From NCBI GenBank assembly GCA_910576335.1, contig CAJTIU010000003.1:282258-346257 (forward strand): a stretch of DNA of 64,000 nucleotides. The letters are read 5' to 3'. A program made the translations under genes and the position numbers. Below the pieces are notes generated by a model, which was not told the origin of the DNA, did not search any database, and saw nothing but the letters and a program-made list of their open reading frames with translations. Of this stretch, positions 54,894-63,294 are shown in pieces (within the stretch, counting starts at the first letter, position 1; the number at the start of each line of letters is the position of its first letter). Source of the DNA: Lachnospiraceae bacterium. GTDB lineage: Bacteria > Bacillota > Clostridia > Lachnospirales > Lachnospiraceae.

Positions 54894-56264
54894 TTGAAGC
54901 GGACTATCAGCGTTATGACAGGGAAAGGCTCTGTCAACCATAACAGCAGAAAATTCCATGCAAAGAATACTGCCCCGGAGCGGAGCTGTCTGAATGTGGA
55001 ATACTGCAATGAAAATATCAAGGACGTATACCATGAATTATTTGATGAAGCACTTGCCCGGTACAATGAGAAGCAGACCAGAAGTGACCGCCGGATTGAT
55101 GATTATTATGAGAAAATCTGTTCCGGCAAACAGGAAAAGCCGTTCCATGAGATTATTTTGCAAATCGGGAATAAAGACGATATGGGAGCAAAGACAGAGG
55201 AAGGACAGCTTGCGGCAAAGATACTTGATAAATATATGCAGGACTTCCAACAGCGCAATCCTACATTGAGAGTGTTCTCTGCTTATCTTCACATGGACGA
55301 AGCAACGCCACATCTGCATATAGATTTTATACCCTATACGACTGGAAGCAAGCGGGGGCTTGAAACAAGGGTATCATTAAAAAAGGCACTGGCAGAACTT
55401 GGCTTTAAAGGCGGCACAAGGAGCGAAACAGAGCGTAACCAGTGGGTAGCGGCAGAAAAGGAACGGCTTGCGGAGATTATGTTACAACATGGTATTGAGT
55501 GGGAGAAAAAAGGAACACATGAGAAACATTTATCCGTTTTGGATTTTGAGAAAAAGGAGCGTGCAAAAGAAGTTGCCGAACTGGAACAGACCATTTCCGG
55601 CAGTAAAGAGGAATTATCCGATATTCTTTATCAGCAGATAGCGGCAGGGCAGGAAACGGAACAGATACGGAAAGAGGGCGAAGCGATCCGGCAGGAAGTA
55701 TCAGAACTTTCCGCAACAAATCTTCTTTTGAAAGAGCAGACGGAAACATTGGCAGAGGATAAAGAAAAGCTGTTATCCGAAAATGAAAAATTGGAAAAAC
55801 AGCAGAAAAAGTTACAGCAGGAACTTAACAAAATGGTACAGTCAAAGGAAGTCATGGAGAGAAATATCCATGCTTATGATGAAGATGTGAAATGGCAGTT
55901 GGCAGAGCCGGGAGCATTGATGAGCGCAAAGGCATACCGGGATAAAAAGGCTTTACCGCTTGTGGAGAAATTGAAAGAAGTGGTAAAAAATCTGACTATC
56001 AAATGCGTACAGCTTGCAGAGCAAAGCAAGAAGCTGACCGTCAAAGTAGACGGACAACAGAAACAGATTAGCCGCTTGACGGATAAGGTCATGGAGCAGA
56101 GCGACACCATAGACCGATTGCAGGAAAAAGTGTCTGATTTGGGGCGTTTGGAGCGTCATTTAGGCAGAAAGCAGGTGCAGTCGATAGTGGAACGGTCAAA
56201 GGCGTTAGAACAGGCAGAAAGGGCAATTAAACGCCCGAAACGTGCCTTTGAAATGAGCCGATAG
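54894..56264 (+). CDS. mob: MobV/Pre-type relaxase (plasmid recombination enzyme)
   Basis: A 456-aa MOBV relaxase. Motif 1 is TGKGSVNHNSRKFHAKNT at the start, motif 3 is AYLHMDEATPHLHIDFIP near residues 130-147 (the His triad). The C-terminal half is a long coiled coil. The start is TTG 54894 with AAAGGG 7 nt upstream; an ATG at 54915 is the alternative. It is followed 19 nt later by a small gene. It probably nicks the oriT at about 54764-54837 for transfer by a helper. Confidence 0.88.
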   Translation: MKRTISVMTGKGSVNHNSRKFHAKNTAPERSCLNVEYCNENIKDVYHELFDEALARYNEKQTRSDRRIDDYYEKICSGKQEKPFHEIILQIGNKDDMGAKTEEGQLAAKILDKYMQDFQQRNPTLRVFSAYLHMDEATPHLHIDFIPYTTGSKRGLETRVSLKKALAELGFKGGTRSETERNQWVAAEKERLAEIMLQHGIEWEKKGTHEKHLSVLDFEKKERAKEVAELEQTISGSKEELSDILYQQIAAGQETEQIRKEGEAIRQEVSELSATNLLLKEQTETLAEDKEKLLSENEKLEKQQKKLQQELNKMVQSKEVMERNIHAYDEDVKWQLAEPGALMSAKAYRDKKALPLVEKLKEVVKNLTIKCVQLAEQSKKLTVKVDGQQKQISRLTDKVMEQSDTIDRLQEKVSDLGRLERHLGRKQVQSIVERSKALEQAERAIKRPKRAFEMSR

Positions 56265-56283
56265 GAAAGGGGGATTGGTAGAT

Positions 56284-56598
56284 ATGACCGATATGGAAAA
56301 GAAAGTTATGATACGGCTGTGCGCTAAAATTGTGGCAGATACAGACCTTTACGAAACGGACAAGGAAGTGCAAAATCTGGTAGACTGGGTATGTATTTCG
56401 GAGCAGATAAAAGAAAACAATAATACAATCCGCAATCTGACCGGGGAATATAAGAGGATAGAGCCGGATTGCTGGGAGGGAGTGCGGGCACAGTTGGAGC
56501 GCATGAAAGAACTGTGCAAAGAGCGGAATAATCTTTATGAGAAACAGAACGACTTGAAAGGTCAGAAACAGAAGATTGAGAAGTCGTTGGAGCGATAA
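56284..56598 (+). CDS. Small hypothetical protein downstream of the MOBV relaxase
   Basis: A 104-aa charged, coiled-coil-rich protein (MTDMEKKVMIRLCAKIVADTD). ATG 56284 is chosen since it is about 10 nt from AAAGGGGG; the ORF's TTG at 56275 is too close. Family unknown; possibly a relaxosome helper by position. Confidence 0.65.
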   Translation: MTDMEKKVMIRLCAKIVADTDLYETDKEVQNLVDWVCISEQIKENNNTIRNLTGEYKRIEPDCWEGVRAQLERMKELCKERNNLYEKQNDLKGQKQKIEKSLER

Positions 56599-56697
56599 GA
56601 AATATGGGGCGTGGCGGTTGCTATGCCCTGTATTTTTTGTGGTAAATAAGGAATAAAAGTGGTATAATCAAATGAACAAAGCAGGAGTTAAAGAAAA

Positions 56698-56946
56698 ATG
56701 GAAGATAAAAAGATATTACTTGATAATATTGATAAAGTTCATACAACCGAAATGGGAATTGATAGGATTAAAAGAAACCTAAAAATAGATACAACGGATG
56801 TTGTTGAGTACTGTAAAAATAAAGTGTTAGATAAAAATTGTAACATATACAAACAGGGCAAAAATTGGTATTGTGAGGTTGAAAATATCAAAATTACTAT
56901 CAATTCATATAGTTATACAATTATCACGGCACACATTGTTAAATAA
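56698..56946 (+). CDS. Small hypothetical protein, DUF3781-like
   Basis: An 82-aa protein (MEDKKILLDNIDKVHTTEMG ... CEVENIKITINSYSYTIITAH). It resembles small DUF3781-type proteins in general appearance: an N-terminal helical stretch and a beta-rich C-terminus. Start has AGGAG at a wide spacing. It lies between the Mob unit and the deaminase-like gene and is probably accessory cargo. The resemblance is from memory and is not proof of function. Confidence 0.55.
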   Translation: MEDKKILLDNIDKVHTTEMGIDRIKRNLKIDTTDVVEYCKNKVLDKNCNIYKQGKNWYCEVENIKITINSYSYTIITAHIVK

Positions 56947-56975
56947 AATCGGGATTTATTAAGGAGGACAAAACA

Positions 56976-57368
56976 GTGAACAAAGAATGGAAAAGGTTAT
57001 ATGAAGAAGCAATGAGCGTTTTGAATCCCCATGATGTTTCAAATAAAATGTGGGTAGGGAGTGTGGCATCTGCCGTACTCACGAAAAAAGGTAATATTTA
57101 TAAGGGTATATGTATTGATACAGACGGCTCTATAGGGATGTGTGCAGAAAGAAATGCTTTATCAACAATGCTTACATATGGCGAAAGTGAGATTACAAAA
57201 GTGGTTTCAGTATATAAAGATGGAAATATAATTCCATCTTGTGGTATTTGTAGAGAATTTATGATGCATTTAGGCGGAGATGTGGAAAATATTGAAATTC
57301 TATTGGATAAAGAAGGGCGGACAACAAGATTGATTGATTTGATGCCTGAATATCCACGACATAAATAA
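56976..57368 (+). CDS. Cytidine deaminase-like protein
   Basis: A 130-aa cytidine/blasticidin-S-deaminase-like protein. The zinc motif is MCAERNALSTM near residue 50 and PSCGICREFM near 90 (two Cys plus Cys-Ala-Glu). ATG is replaced by GTG 56976 after AAGGAGG. It could scavenge nucleosides, inactivate a nucleoside antibiotic or act in defence. It is the last gene in element B, 238 bp before the junction. It follows the small gene by 29 nt. Confidence 0.75.
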   Translation: MNKEWKRLYEEAMSVLNPHDVSNKMWVGSVASAVLTKKGNIYKGICIDTDGSIGMCAERNALSTMLTYGESEITKVVSVYKDGNIIPSCGICREFMMHLGGDVENIEILLDKEGRTTRLIDLMPEYPRHK

Positions 57369-57434
57369 ATTCCCATTTGTTGATTAGAGTGGTGGAGGAG
57401 AACGAATTGATATTTTCCCTATTAATGTTATTTA

Positions 57435-57456
57435 TACATGGTGCTAGCACCATGTA
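57435..57456. terminator. Perfect palindrome after the deaminase gene
   Basis: TACATGGTGC and GCACCATGTA meet at a TA/AT centre, a 22-bp perfect palindrome. It could be a weak terminator or a binding site near the right end of element B. Nothing else coding is visible in 57369-57606. Confidence 0.4.
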
Positions 57457-57485
57457 ATAAGAGTAGATAAGGAGAAAATCATTTT

Positions 57486-57503
57486 GGTGCCAAAGCGGTG
57501 CCA
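57486..57503. repeat. Arm-type repeats, right end of element B
   Basis: GGTGCCA occurs at 57486 and 57497, exactly 11 bp apart, as at the left end (40013 and 40024). They lie about 105 bp before the tuf-end copy at 57607, the same distance as in element A. Confidence 0.65.
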
Positions 57504-57606
57504 AGAAATCATGCAAATAAAAATACGCCACGCAAAAACAACGATTTTACGCTGTTTTCCGCAATAAAAAGTATAGAAAATACCACAAAAAACGCTATTC
57601 AAATAC

Positions 57607-57714
57607 CGTGAGGGTGGTAGAACTGTTGGATCAGGTCGTGTGGCTACTATCATCGAGTAATTATAATTTATTCAGTAAAATCAAGGCTTTCGGGGATTTC
57701 TCCGAAAGCCTTTT
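57607..57714 (+). other. att site 3: tuf 3'-end copy and terminator at the B/C junction
   Basis: Starts at CGTGAGGGTGG and encodes [17 protein letters not shown] with TAA at 57659-57661, in codons close to but not the same as those of tuf. The terminator hairpin follows at about 57684-57714. Confidence 0.85.
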
Positions 57715-57743
57715 TACGTGGAAAGCCACTTTAGAGAACTAAA

Positions 57744-57762
57744 GTGGCTACAAAATGGCTAC
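57744..57762. repeat. Arm-type repeats, left end of element C
   Basis: GTGGCTACAAAATGGCTAC is the same as at the left end of element A (18979-18997), 11-bp spaced. Element C is therefore probably recognised by the integrase of A. Confidence 0.65.
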
Positions 57763-57787
57763 GATATTTTATTCCTGCGTTATTTTT

Positions 57788-58252
57788 CTACTTTATATCT
57801 TTCAAATCAGCGGCTCTTTCAGGAGAGGTATGATTTTTCTTCAGCATTTTTGCATATTCAAACAAATCCCGTCTGGTTATATCGTCCAGCACATATAAAT
57901 CCGCAATCAATTCATCTACCATAGGCAGCTCTGTGTAATCAAATTTTTTCAATATGCGGGCGGTACGATCCGATATATAGGCGTTCTTATGGCTGCTAAT
58001 ATTCCACTTTTCACTGTCGGAGGGAAGTGTAGGTAAGGTTTCGATATCATCATAAGGGTTATCCTTGCAGATGGAACTGATGGGGATATCCAATATATTA
58101 GAAATTCTAAGCGCAGTGTCAAAGCGGATGGCAGTGTCCCGCTGGATAATCGAATAAAGCGTTGTAGGCGCAATTTTCGCCTTTAGTGCAAGTTCTTTTA
58201 CTGTCATTCCCTTGCTATCCAAGATATCTTTTAAATTCTGACCGTAACCCAT
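57788..58252 (-). CDS. XRE-family HTH repressor of element C
   Basis: A 154-aa protein almost identical to the repressor of element A (MGYGQNLKDILDSKGMTVKELALKAKIAPTT). ATG 58252 is the conserved start. The promoter it would control (as at 20565) is deleted here. Its presence may still give cross-repression of element A. Confidence 0.85.
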   Translation of the reverse strand: MGYGQNLKDILDSKGMTVKELALKAKIAPTTLYSIIQRDTAIRFDTALRISNILDIPISSICKDNPYDDIETLPTLPSDSEKWNISSHKNAYISDRTARILKKFDYTELPMVDELIADLYVLDDITRRDLFEYAKMLKKNHTSPERAADLKDIK

Positions 58253-58317
58253 GAATTTATGTTCCTTTCTACTCAATATTTTTTATTCCAAACATAAACA
58301 TTCCGTGCTTATCTATA

Positions 58318-58389
58318 GCGGATATGCTGGACAAGATGGCAGGAATAAAAGAAAATGCCCCTGCTGGTAACAAGGGCATTTCGGAGTAA
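58318..58389 (+). pseudogene. int: Integrase remnant in element C (last 24 codons)
   Basis: GCGGATATGCTGGACAAGAT to GAGTAA equals 21901-21972 of element A base for base. The sequence to its left (58253-58317) does not match the integrase. A deletion has removed the promoter, xis and 343 of 367 integrase codons. The hairpin behind the integrase (58390-58481) is kept. Confidence 0.9.
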
Positions 58390-58481
58390 GCAAAGCAGAG
58401 CCTTACTATACTCACATCGCAATTTCAGTATAACAAAGGCTCTCTTTGAAGTAAATAATAAATTGCGGAAAGAGGGAAAGG

Positions 58482-59510
58482 ATGGGATATAAAAAGACAT
58501 TTCGGTATTCAACGGGAAATCCCATTGTGGATGAAGTTGGAACCATGAATTTTACAGGAAATGTAATTCCTATGGTGTGGTTTAAGACAATCAGATACCC
58601 GAATGGTGCGCCACATAATAATGCGATTCATATTTTAGTAGATATCGTATATTGGTATCGACCAAAAGAAGAGCGGGATGAGGAAAGCGGACAGTTAATC
58701 GGCATGAAAAAGAAATTCCGTGATGATTACTTACAGCGTAGCTATGACCAAATGGCAGAAACTTTTGGATTATCAAAGAAACAGGCGACAGAGGCAGTAA
58801 AGGCTCTTGAAAACATGGGCATTATCAAACGTATTTTTAAGACAATCCAAGTAAGAGGACAGATTTTGAATAATGTGCTGTTTATCGAATTGGTTCCTAA
58901 GAGGCTGTATGAAGCGACATTTCCAGAAGAGGTTGAGGAAAATACCCTCTCCCCGCCAAAGGAGATACCTCTATCCGTAGAAGGAGGGAGGGGCATCCCT
59001 GAAAAGAGGGAGGGTACTACTTCAAAGGTGGCAGGTCTCTCCATGAAAGGGGAGACAAATACAAAGAATACTATAGAAATTACTAATAAAGATTATCTAT
59101 TCATCAATCAGGGAGAAGCAGATACGGATCAGATGGATGCGATAGAGATTTATACGCAGATTGTGAAAGAAAATATAGATTATAAAATTCTGAAGGCAGA
59201 TATGAAATATCAGTACGAATTGCTGGACGAGCTGATAGAAATTATTGTTGATGTGGTAGCTGTACATAGAAAGGGTATCCGTATTGGTGGTGCAGATTAT
59301 CCATATGAGTTAGTCAAAGGGAAATTTCTAAAGCTCGATTCAGGACATATCCGTTATGTCTTAGACAGCATGGAAAAGACTACCACCCATATAGCGAATA
59401 TCAAGGCATATCTGCTGACAGCACTTTATAATGCGCCGAACACAATTAGTAATTATTACAGCGCGGAAGTAAATTATTATGAATACGGGAATGGCAGAAA
59501 CGAAGTATAG
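58482..59510 (+). CDS. Replication initiator protein (RepA_N-like), element C copy
   Basis: A 342-aa copy of the element A initiator with the same start, winged-helix blocks and C-terminal domain, and scattered conservative changes (for example QKSIRIGGAEYPYG to HRKGIRIGGADYPYE). Fully intact. The ribosome site is GGAAAGGATGGG. It implies that both circles could replicate by the same means, and that incompatibility between A and C is possible. Confidence 0.8.
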   Translation: MGYKKTFRYSTGNPIVDEVGTMNFTGNVIPMVWFKTIRYPNGAPHNNAIHILVDIVYWYRPKEERDEESGQLIGMKKKFRDDYLQRSYDQMAETFGLSKKQATEAVKALENMGIIKRIFKTIQVRGQILNNVLFIELVPKRLYEATFPEEVEENTLSPPKEIPLSVEGGRGIPEKREGTTSKVAGLSMKGETNTKNTIEITNKDYLFINQGEADTDQMDAIEIYTQIVKENIDYKILKADMKYQYELLDELIEIIVDVVAVHRKGIRIGGADYPYELVKGKFLKLDSGHIRYVLDSMEKTTTHIANIKAYLLTALYNAPNTISNYYSAEVNYYEYGNGRNEV

Positions 59511-59563
59511 TCAACAATATCATATTTTAACTGGAAATATCACAAAGACTGGAGGAATGGATT

Positions 59564-60496
59564 ATGCAGGAATTATATTATAACGGGAAATTGATTTTAG
59601 GCGTGGATCATGGATATGGAAATATGAAAACGGCGCACAGGGTTTTTGCAGCCAGCGTGGAAAAAGAGGTGCAGTTGGGAGCGACAGCGTTAGAATACAA
59701 AGGAAAAGAATACGGAATCGGCGGCGGTCATAAGGAATTTCAGGTACAGAAGATCAATGATGAGGATTATTGGATTTTAACGCTTGCGGCTGTTGCGGAA
59801 GAACTTAAATTCAGAGGAAAGTATGAGGCAGTTCTTCATTTAGTAGCCGGAGTGCCGCTGTTTTGGGTAAAGGAACAGAAAGAAAGTTTTCGGGAGGCTC
59901 TGTTGCGTGAAAAGGATGTACATTTCAAATATAACGGAGATTCCTATCATGTAGTTATTGCGGATGCTTCCATTCATCCACAGGGGTATGCCGCATTTAT
60001 CAATTATGATGGAGATATTAGAGGAAATACAGTGTTGGCGGATATCGGCAATGGGACGATGAATGTGGCATTTATGCAGAATGGAAAGCCTTTAGCGGGC
60101 AAAATCTTTACAGAACAGTTTGGCGTGTATCAGTGTATGAAAAAGACAAGAAACGATGTCATGAGAAACTGTCAGTGCGAGGTTCCGGATCATATTATTG
60201 AGGAAATATTCCGCAAAGGAACTGCGGATATTCCCGAACGGTACATACAGGCGGTATCAGAGGTGGCAAAGGATTATGTAAAACAGGTATTCAGTAAACT
60301 GCGGGAATATGGCTATAATCCCGATCTTATGAAACTGTATGTAATAGGCGGTGGCGGCTGTTTGATAAAGAATTTTGCAGAATATGATGCGGACAGAGTA
60401 GTGATTATTCAGGATATTTGTGCAACGGCAAAGGGGTATGAGGTATTGGCGTTACAGACCTTGAAACGGACACAGAGCAGAGGAAAGGCATCATGA
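59564..60496 (+). CDS. ParM/StbA-type actin-like ATPase, element C copy
   Basis: A 310-aa ParM-like protein with the phosphate and adenosine motifs of its A counterpart (LGVDHGYGNMKTA; LADIGNGTMNVAF; VIGGGGCLIKNF). The next gene overlaps by 4 nt. Intact. Residues such as 59-70 and 228-235 differ from element A, perhaps giving partner specificity. Confidence 0.85.
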   Translation: MQELYYNGKLILGVDHGYGNMKTAHRVFAASVEKEVQLGATALEYKGKEYGIGGGHKEFQVQKINDEDYWILTLAAVAEELKFRGKYEAVLHLVAGVPLFWVKEQKESFREALLREKDVHFKYNGDSYHVVIADASIHPQGYAAFINYDGDIRGNTVLADIGNGTMNVAFMQNGKPLAGKIFTEQFGVYQCMKKTRNDVMRNCQCEVPDHIIEEIFRKGTADIPERYIQAVSEVAKDYVKQVFSKLREYGYNPDLMKLYVIGGGGCLIKNFAEYDADRVVIIQDICATAKGYEVLALQTLKRTQSRGKAS

Positions 60497-60825
60497 TAAA
60501 AAATATCAATATCCGCTTCAATCTCGATAAAGAGGAACATAGGAAAGCATGGGATTATATGCAGACAATGGACAAGTCGGTGGAGAAGACTTATTCAAAA
60601 GTCATAATTAAGTCGCTTGTCCGCTACTTTGAAAATGCGGATGCAGAGAATAAAGCGGAGATATCTGAAAACTATTGGGAGCGTTTCAGAAGCGAGATGG
60701 GGAATCTGCTACGAGGGCAAACTGCATTGCCTATGGTAGAAATGGAGAAATTGGCAGAAAAAGAGGACAATCATCTGCCAAAAATCAGTGAAGATGTGTT
60801 AGATGCACTGGAGGATTTGTTTTGA
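60493..60825 (+). CDS. ParR-like partition adaptor, element C copy
   Basis: A 110-aa copy of the 24076-24408 gene, with INIRFNLDKEEHRKAWDYMQ start and an acidic tail (LPKISEDVLDALEDLF). Overlaps the ParM-like gene by ATGA. Function by position as in element A. Confidence 0.65.
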   Translation: MIKNINIRFNLDKEEHRKAWDYMQTMDKSVEKTYSKVIIKSLVRYFENADAENKAEISENYWERFRSEMGNLLRGQTALPMVEMEKLAEKEDNHLPKISEDVLDALEDLF

Positions 60826-60872
60826 GGAAAAAATAGCAGAAATAAGAGCAGTTTTAGCAGACGGGGCAATAA

Positions 60873-61064
<192 letters not shown>

Positions 61065-61155
61065 ACCCCTTATGAAATACATATAAAACGGAATGCAGAA
61101 CAAGAAAACAATAGCACCAATTTTTATTCAATTTATAAAACGTTGGAGGTTGAGA

Positions 61156-61497
61156 ATGGAAAAACGAAAACGAAACAATCAGCTTATTTTGCGTCTGAGT
61201 GATAATGAGAAGTATATTTTAGATGCCAAATGTAAAAATGCAGAATACAAGAACAAAAATGATTATCTACGGCATTTGATTTTGTATGGATATACCTATT
61301 TTGTAGATTACTCGGAATTGCATGACTACAATGTCAATCTAAGCAGAATCAGTAAAAGCCTGAATCAGATAGCGACAAGGATAAATTCTACGGGTAATAT
61401 CTATCAGGAAGATATGAAAGAAGTAAAGGGGCTGATGAAAGAGATATGGCGTATACACGAATCCATGCTGTCAAAGCAACCGTACAGAAAGCATTAA
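61156..61497 (+). CDS. mobC: MobC-like relaxosome accessory protein, element C copy
   Basis: A 113-aa MobC with NQLILRLSDNEKYILDAKCK and LNQIATRINSTGN. ATG 61156 is preferred by its GGAGG. It overlaps the relaxase by about 50 nt like its A counterpart. Confidence 0.85.
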   Translation: MEKRKRNNQLILRLSDNEKYILDAKCKNAEYKNKNDYLRHLILYGYTYFVDYSELHDYNVNLSRISKSLNQIATRINSTGNIYQEDMKEVKGLMKEIWRIHESMLSKQPYRKH

Positions 61498-62840
61498 AAT
61501 ATATTTGCAATCCGGAGAAAACTGACGGACAGATTTTGATAGATTCTTTTGCCTGTGGGATAGAGACAGCACATTATGATTTTATGGATGCATTATCAAA
61601 GTCTTCCGGTGTGGGTGATAAGCAGGCGTTTCATCTGATCCAGTCATTTGCACCCGGAGAAGTGGATTTTGATACGGCTCATCAGGTTGGGATAGAGCTT
61701 GCGGACAAGTTGTTAGAAAATAAATACAGTTATGTCATTGCAACGCATATAGACAAGGAACACTGTCATAATCATATCATTTTCTGTGCGGTTGATAATG
61801 TGGAACATAAAAAATATAATGACTGCAAGCGTACTTACAGGCACATACGGAATTTGTCAGACGAATTGTGCAGGGAACATGGATTGTCGGTTATTATTCC
61901 GGCAGGGCAAAAAGGAAAGTCACATTATGAGTGGCAGATGGCAAAGGTGGGAACTTCGTGGAAAGCACAGATGAAATCTGATATGGACAATGCCATTCGT
62001 GAAGCACACAGCTATGAAGATTTTATCAGTTGGATGCAGACAAAAGGATACGAGGTAAAAGGGGAAACTTTTGGAGACAATGCATTGAAATATCTGTCAT
62101 TTTGCGTATTGGGACAGAGCCGATTTACACGTATCAGTGAAAGAAATTTCGGTGAGGGATATACGAAAGAAGCAATCAGAGAGCGGATTGAAAAATGTGT
62201 AATGACACAGGAAAATTTTCCCGTAAAAAAGGAAATTCCCTTTCCGAAGCGACTGGATGCAAAGCGCACTTTGATTGATACAGATCAGGAGAAGTTTCAA
62301 GAGAGTGGTGCGTTAAAACATTGGGCGGATATACAGAATTTAAAGATTGCTGCGGCGAGTTATGCAGAGGGCGGTTCATTAGAAGAACTGGAACAGAAAA
62401 TACCAGAGAGAAATGCTACGGCAAAAGCGGCACGAAGTGCGATTGTGGATTTGGAGCATGAGATGAAATCCAAAGCGGAAATCCTAAAATACGCAAAACA
62501 GTATATGGCAAACAGAAAATTTCAAAGAGGTTATGAGAAGGCGAAGGATCAGGATATGTATTTCCGAAACCATGAAACACAGATTATTCTGTTTGGCGGC
62601 GCTGAAAATATGTTGAAGAGGTACGGAGTAAAGATGGCATCTTTAGATGTGGAAAAGATGCAGGCGGAATATGATGCAATGACAGCGCAAAAGGCAAAGT
62701 TGAAGAAAGGATATCAGACAGCAGAAAAGGAGGCGATGGAAGCAGATAAGCAGTTGAAGAACATAAGGCAGTATTTAGGGCTTGAGAGAGATACACAGGG
62801 AAAACAAAAAACTAATAAAAAGCATGATATTAGCTTATAA
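61446..62840 (+). CDS. Relaxase/mobilisation nuclease, element C copy
   Basis: A 464-aa MOBP relaxase with the HIDKEHCHNHIIF motif and the nicking N-terminus intact. The N-terminal 180 residues are nearly identical to element A; changes concentrate after residue 190 and in the coiled coil. Intact, so element C could still provide or use mobilisation. Confidence 0.9.
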   Translation: MAYTRIHAVKATVQKALKYICNPEKTDGQILIDSFACGIETAHYDFMDALSKSSGVGDKQAFHLIQSFAPGEVDFDTAHQVGIELADKLLENKYSYVIATHIDKEHCHNHIIFCAVDNVEHKKYNDCKRTYRHIRNLSDELCREHGLSVIIPAGQKGKSHYEWQMAKVGTSWKAQMKSDMDNAIREAHSYEDFISWMQTKGYEVKGETFGDNALKYLSFCVLGQSRFTRISERNFGEGYTKEAIRERIEKCVMTQENFPVKKEIPFPKRLDAKRTLIDTDQEKFQESGALKHWADIQNLKIAAASYAEGGSLEELEQKIPERNATAKAARSAIVDLEHEMKSKAEILKYAKQYMANRKFQRGYEKAKDQDMYFRNHETQIILFGGAENMLKRYGVKMASLDVEKMQAEYDAMTAQKAKLKKGYQTAEKEAMEADKQLKNIRQYLGLERDTQGKQKTNKKHDISL

Positions 62841-62860
62841 GAAAGAGAGAGGACAATGCT

Positions 62861-62902
62861 ATGAATTTAACGTATGAAAAATGTGGGGATTACTTAACTT
62901 AA
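62861..62902 (+). pseudogene. TnpV fragment
   Basis: MNLTYEKCGDYL is the start of the TnpV gene of element A, then ACTTAA ends it. The rest is replaced by new DNA beginning with a different TnpV gene at 62988. This marks a recombination point at about 62897. Confidence 0.8.
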
Positions 62903-62987
62903 AGATAATATATACATACAGCCTGCTGATACATTGCTTGCAGATACCCCGCAGAAACCAAACCATACAGAAAAGGAGTTTTTGCAT

Positions 62988-63294
62988 ATGAAGTCAATAT
63001 TTGAACAGTTAGGCGGCACATATCACGAAGAAAATGGGTATCTGATTCCAGATTTAAGATTACCCACTGAGGAAGAACAGCCCATAGGCACATGGGGACA
63101 GCGGCATCTGGACTATCTGAAGCAGTACCGCAGGGTTATATACACGAACCTTCTCACAAGCGGCAAGTTGAATGCATACCTTGCTGACATTGACAGACAG
63201 GCACAGGAATGCTTTGAAAGGCTCATAGAGGGCATGAAGCAGGCACAGGGCATAACGGAACGCCTAAAGGAAGAAAATGCCTTAGAATGGACAG
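62988..63294 (+). pseudogene. Second TnpV-like gene, C-terminally truncated
   Basis: From ATG 62988 (MKSIFEQLGGTYHEENGYLIPDL), after AAGGAG, the frame follows the TnpV family through ERLKEENALEW, where homology stops at about 63294. The final 26 residues up to 63374 come from the antisense of the next gene. The expected C-terminal helix is lost. Confidence 0.7.

Larger units (their letters stand above)
39873..57617. mobile_element. Integrative mobilizable element B (about 17.7 kb) in tuf
   Basis: Bounded by the tuf-end copies at 39873 and 57607. It has its own arm repeats (GGTGCCA pairs, 11 bp apart, at 40013-40030 and 57486-57503), distinct from those of A. Genes: the deazaguanine-type operon, DUF3800, a repressor, xis, an interrupted integrase, a RepA-like ATPase, a MOBV relaxase, two small genes and a cytidine deaminase-like gene. 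Two insertion events disturb it: an IS110-family element before xis, and a 5.2-kb insert inside int. It probably cannot excise by itself now. Confidence 0.8.
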
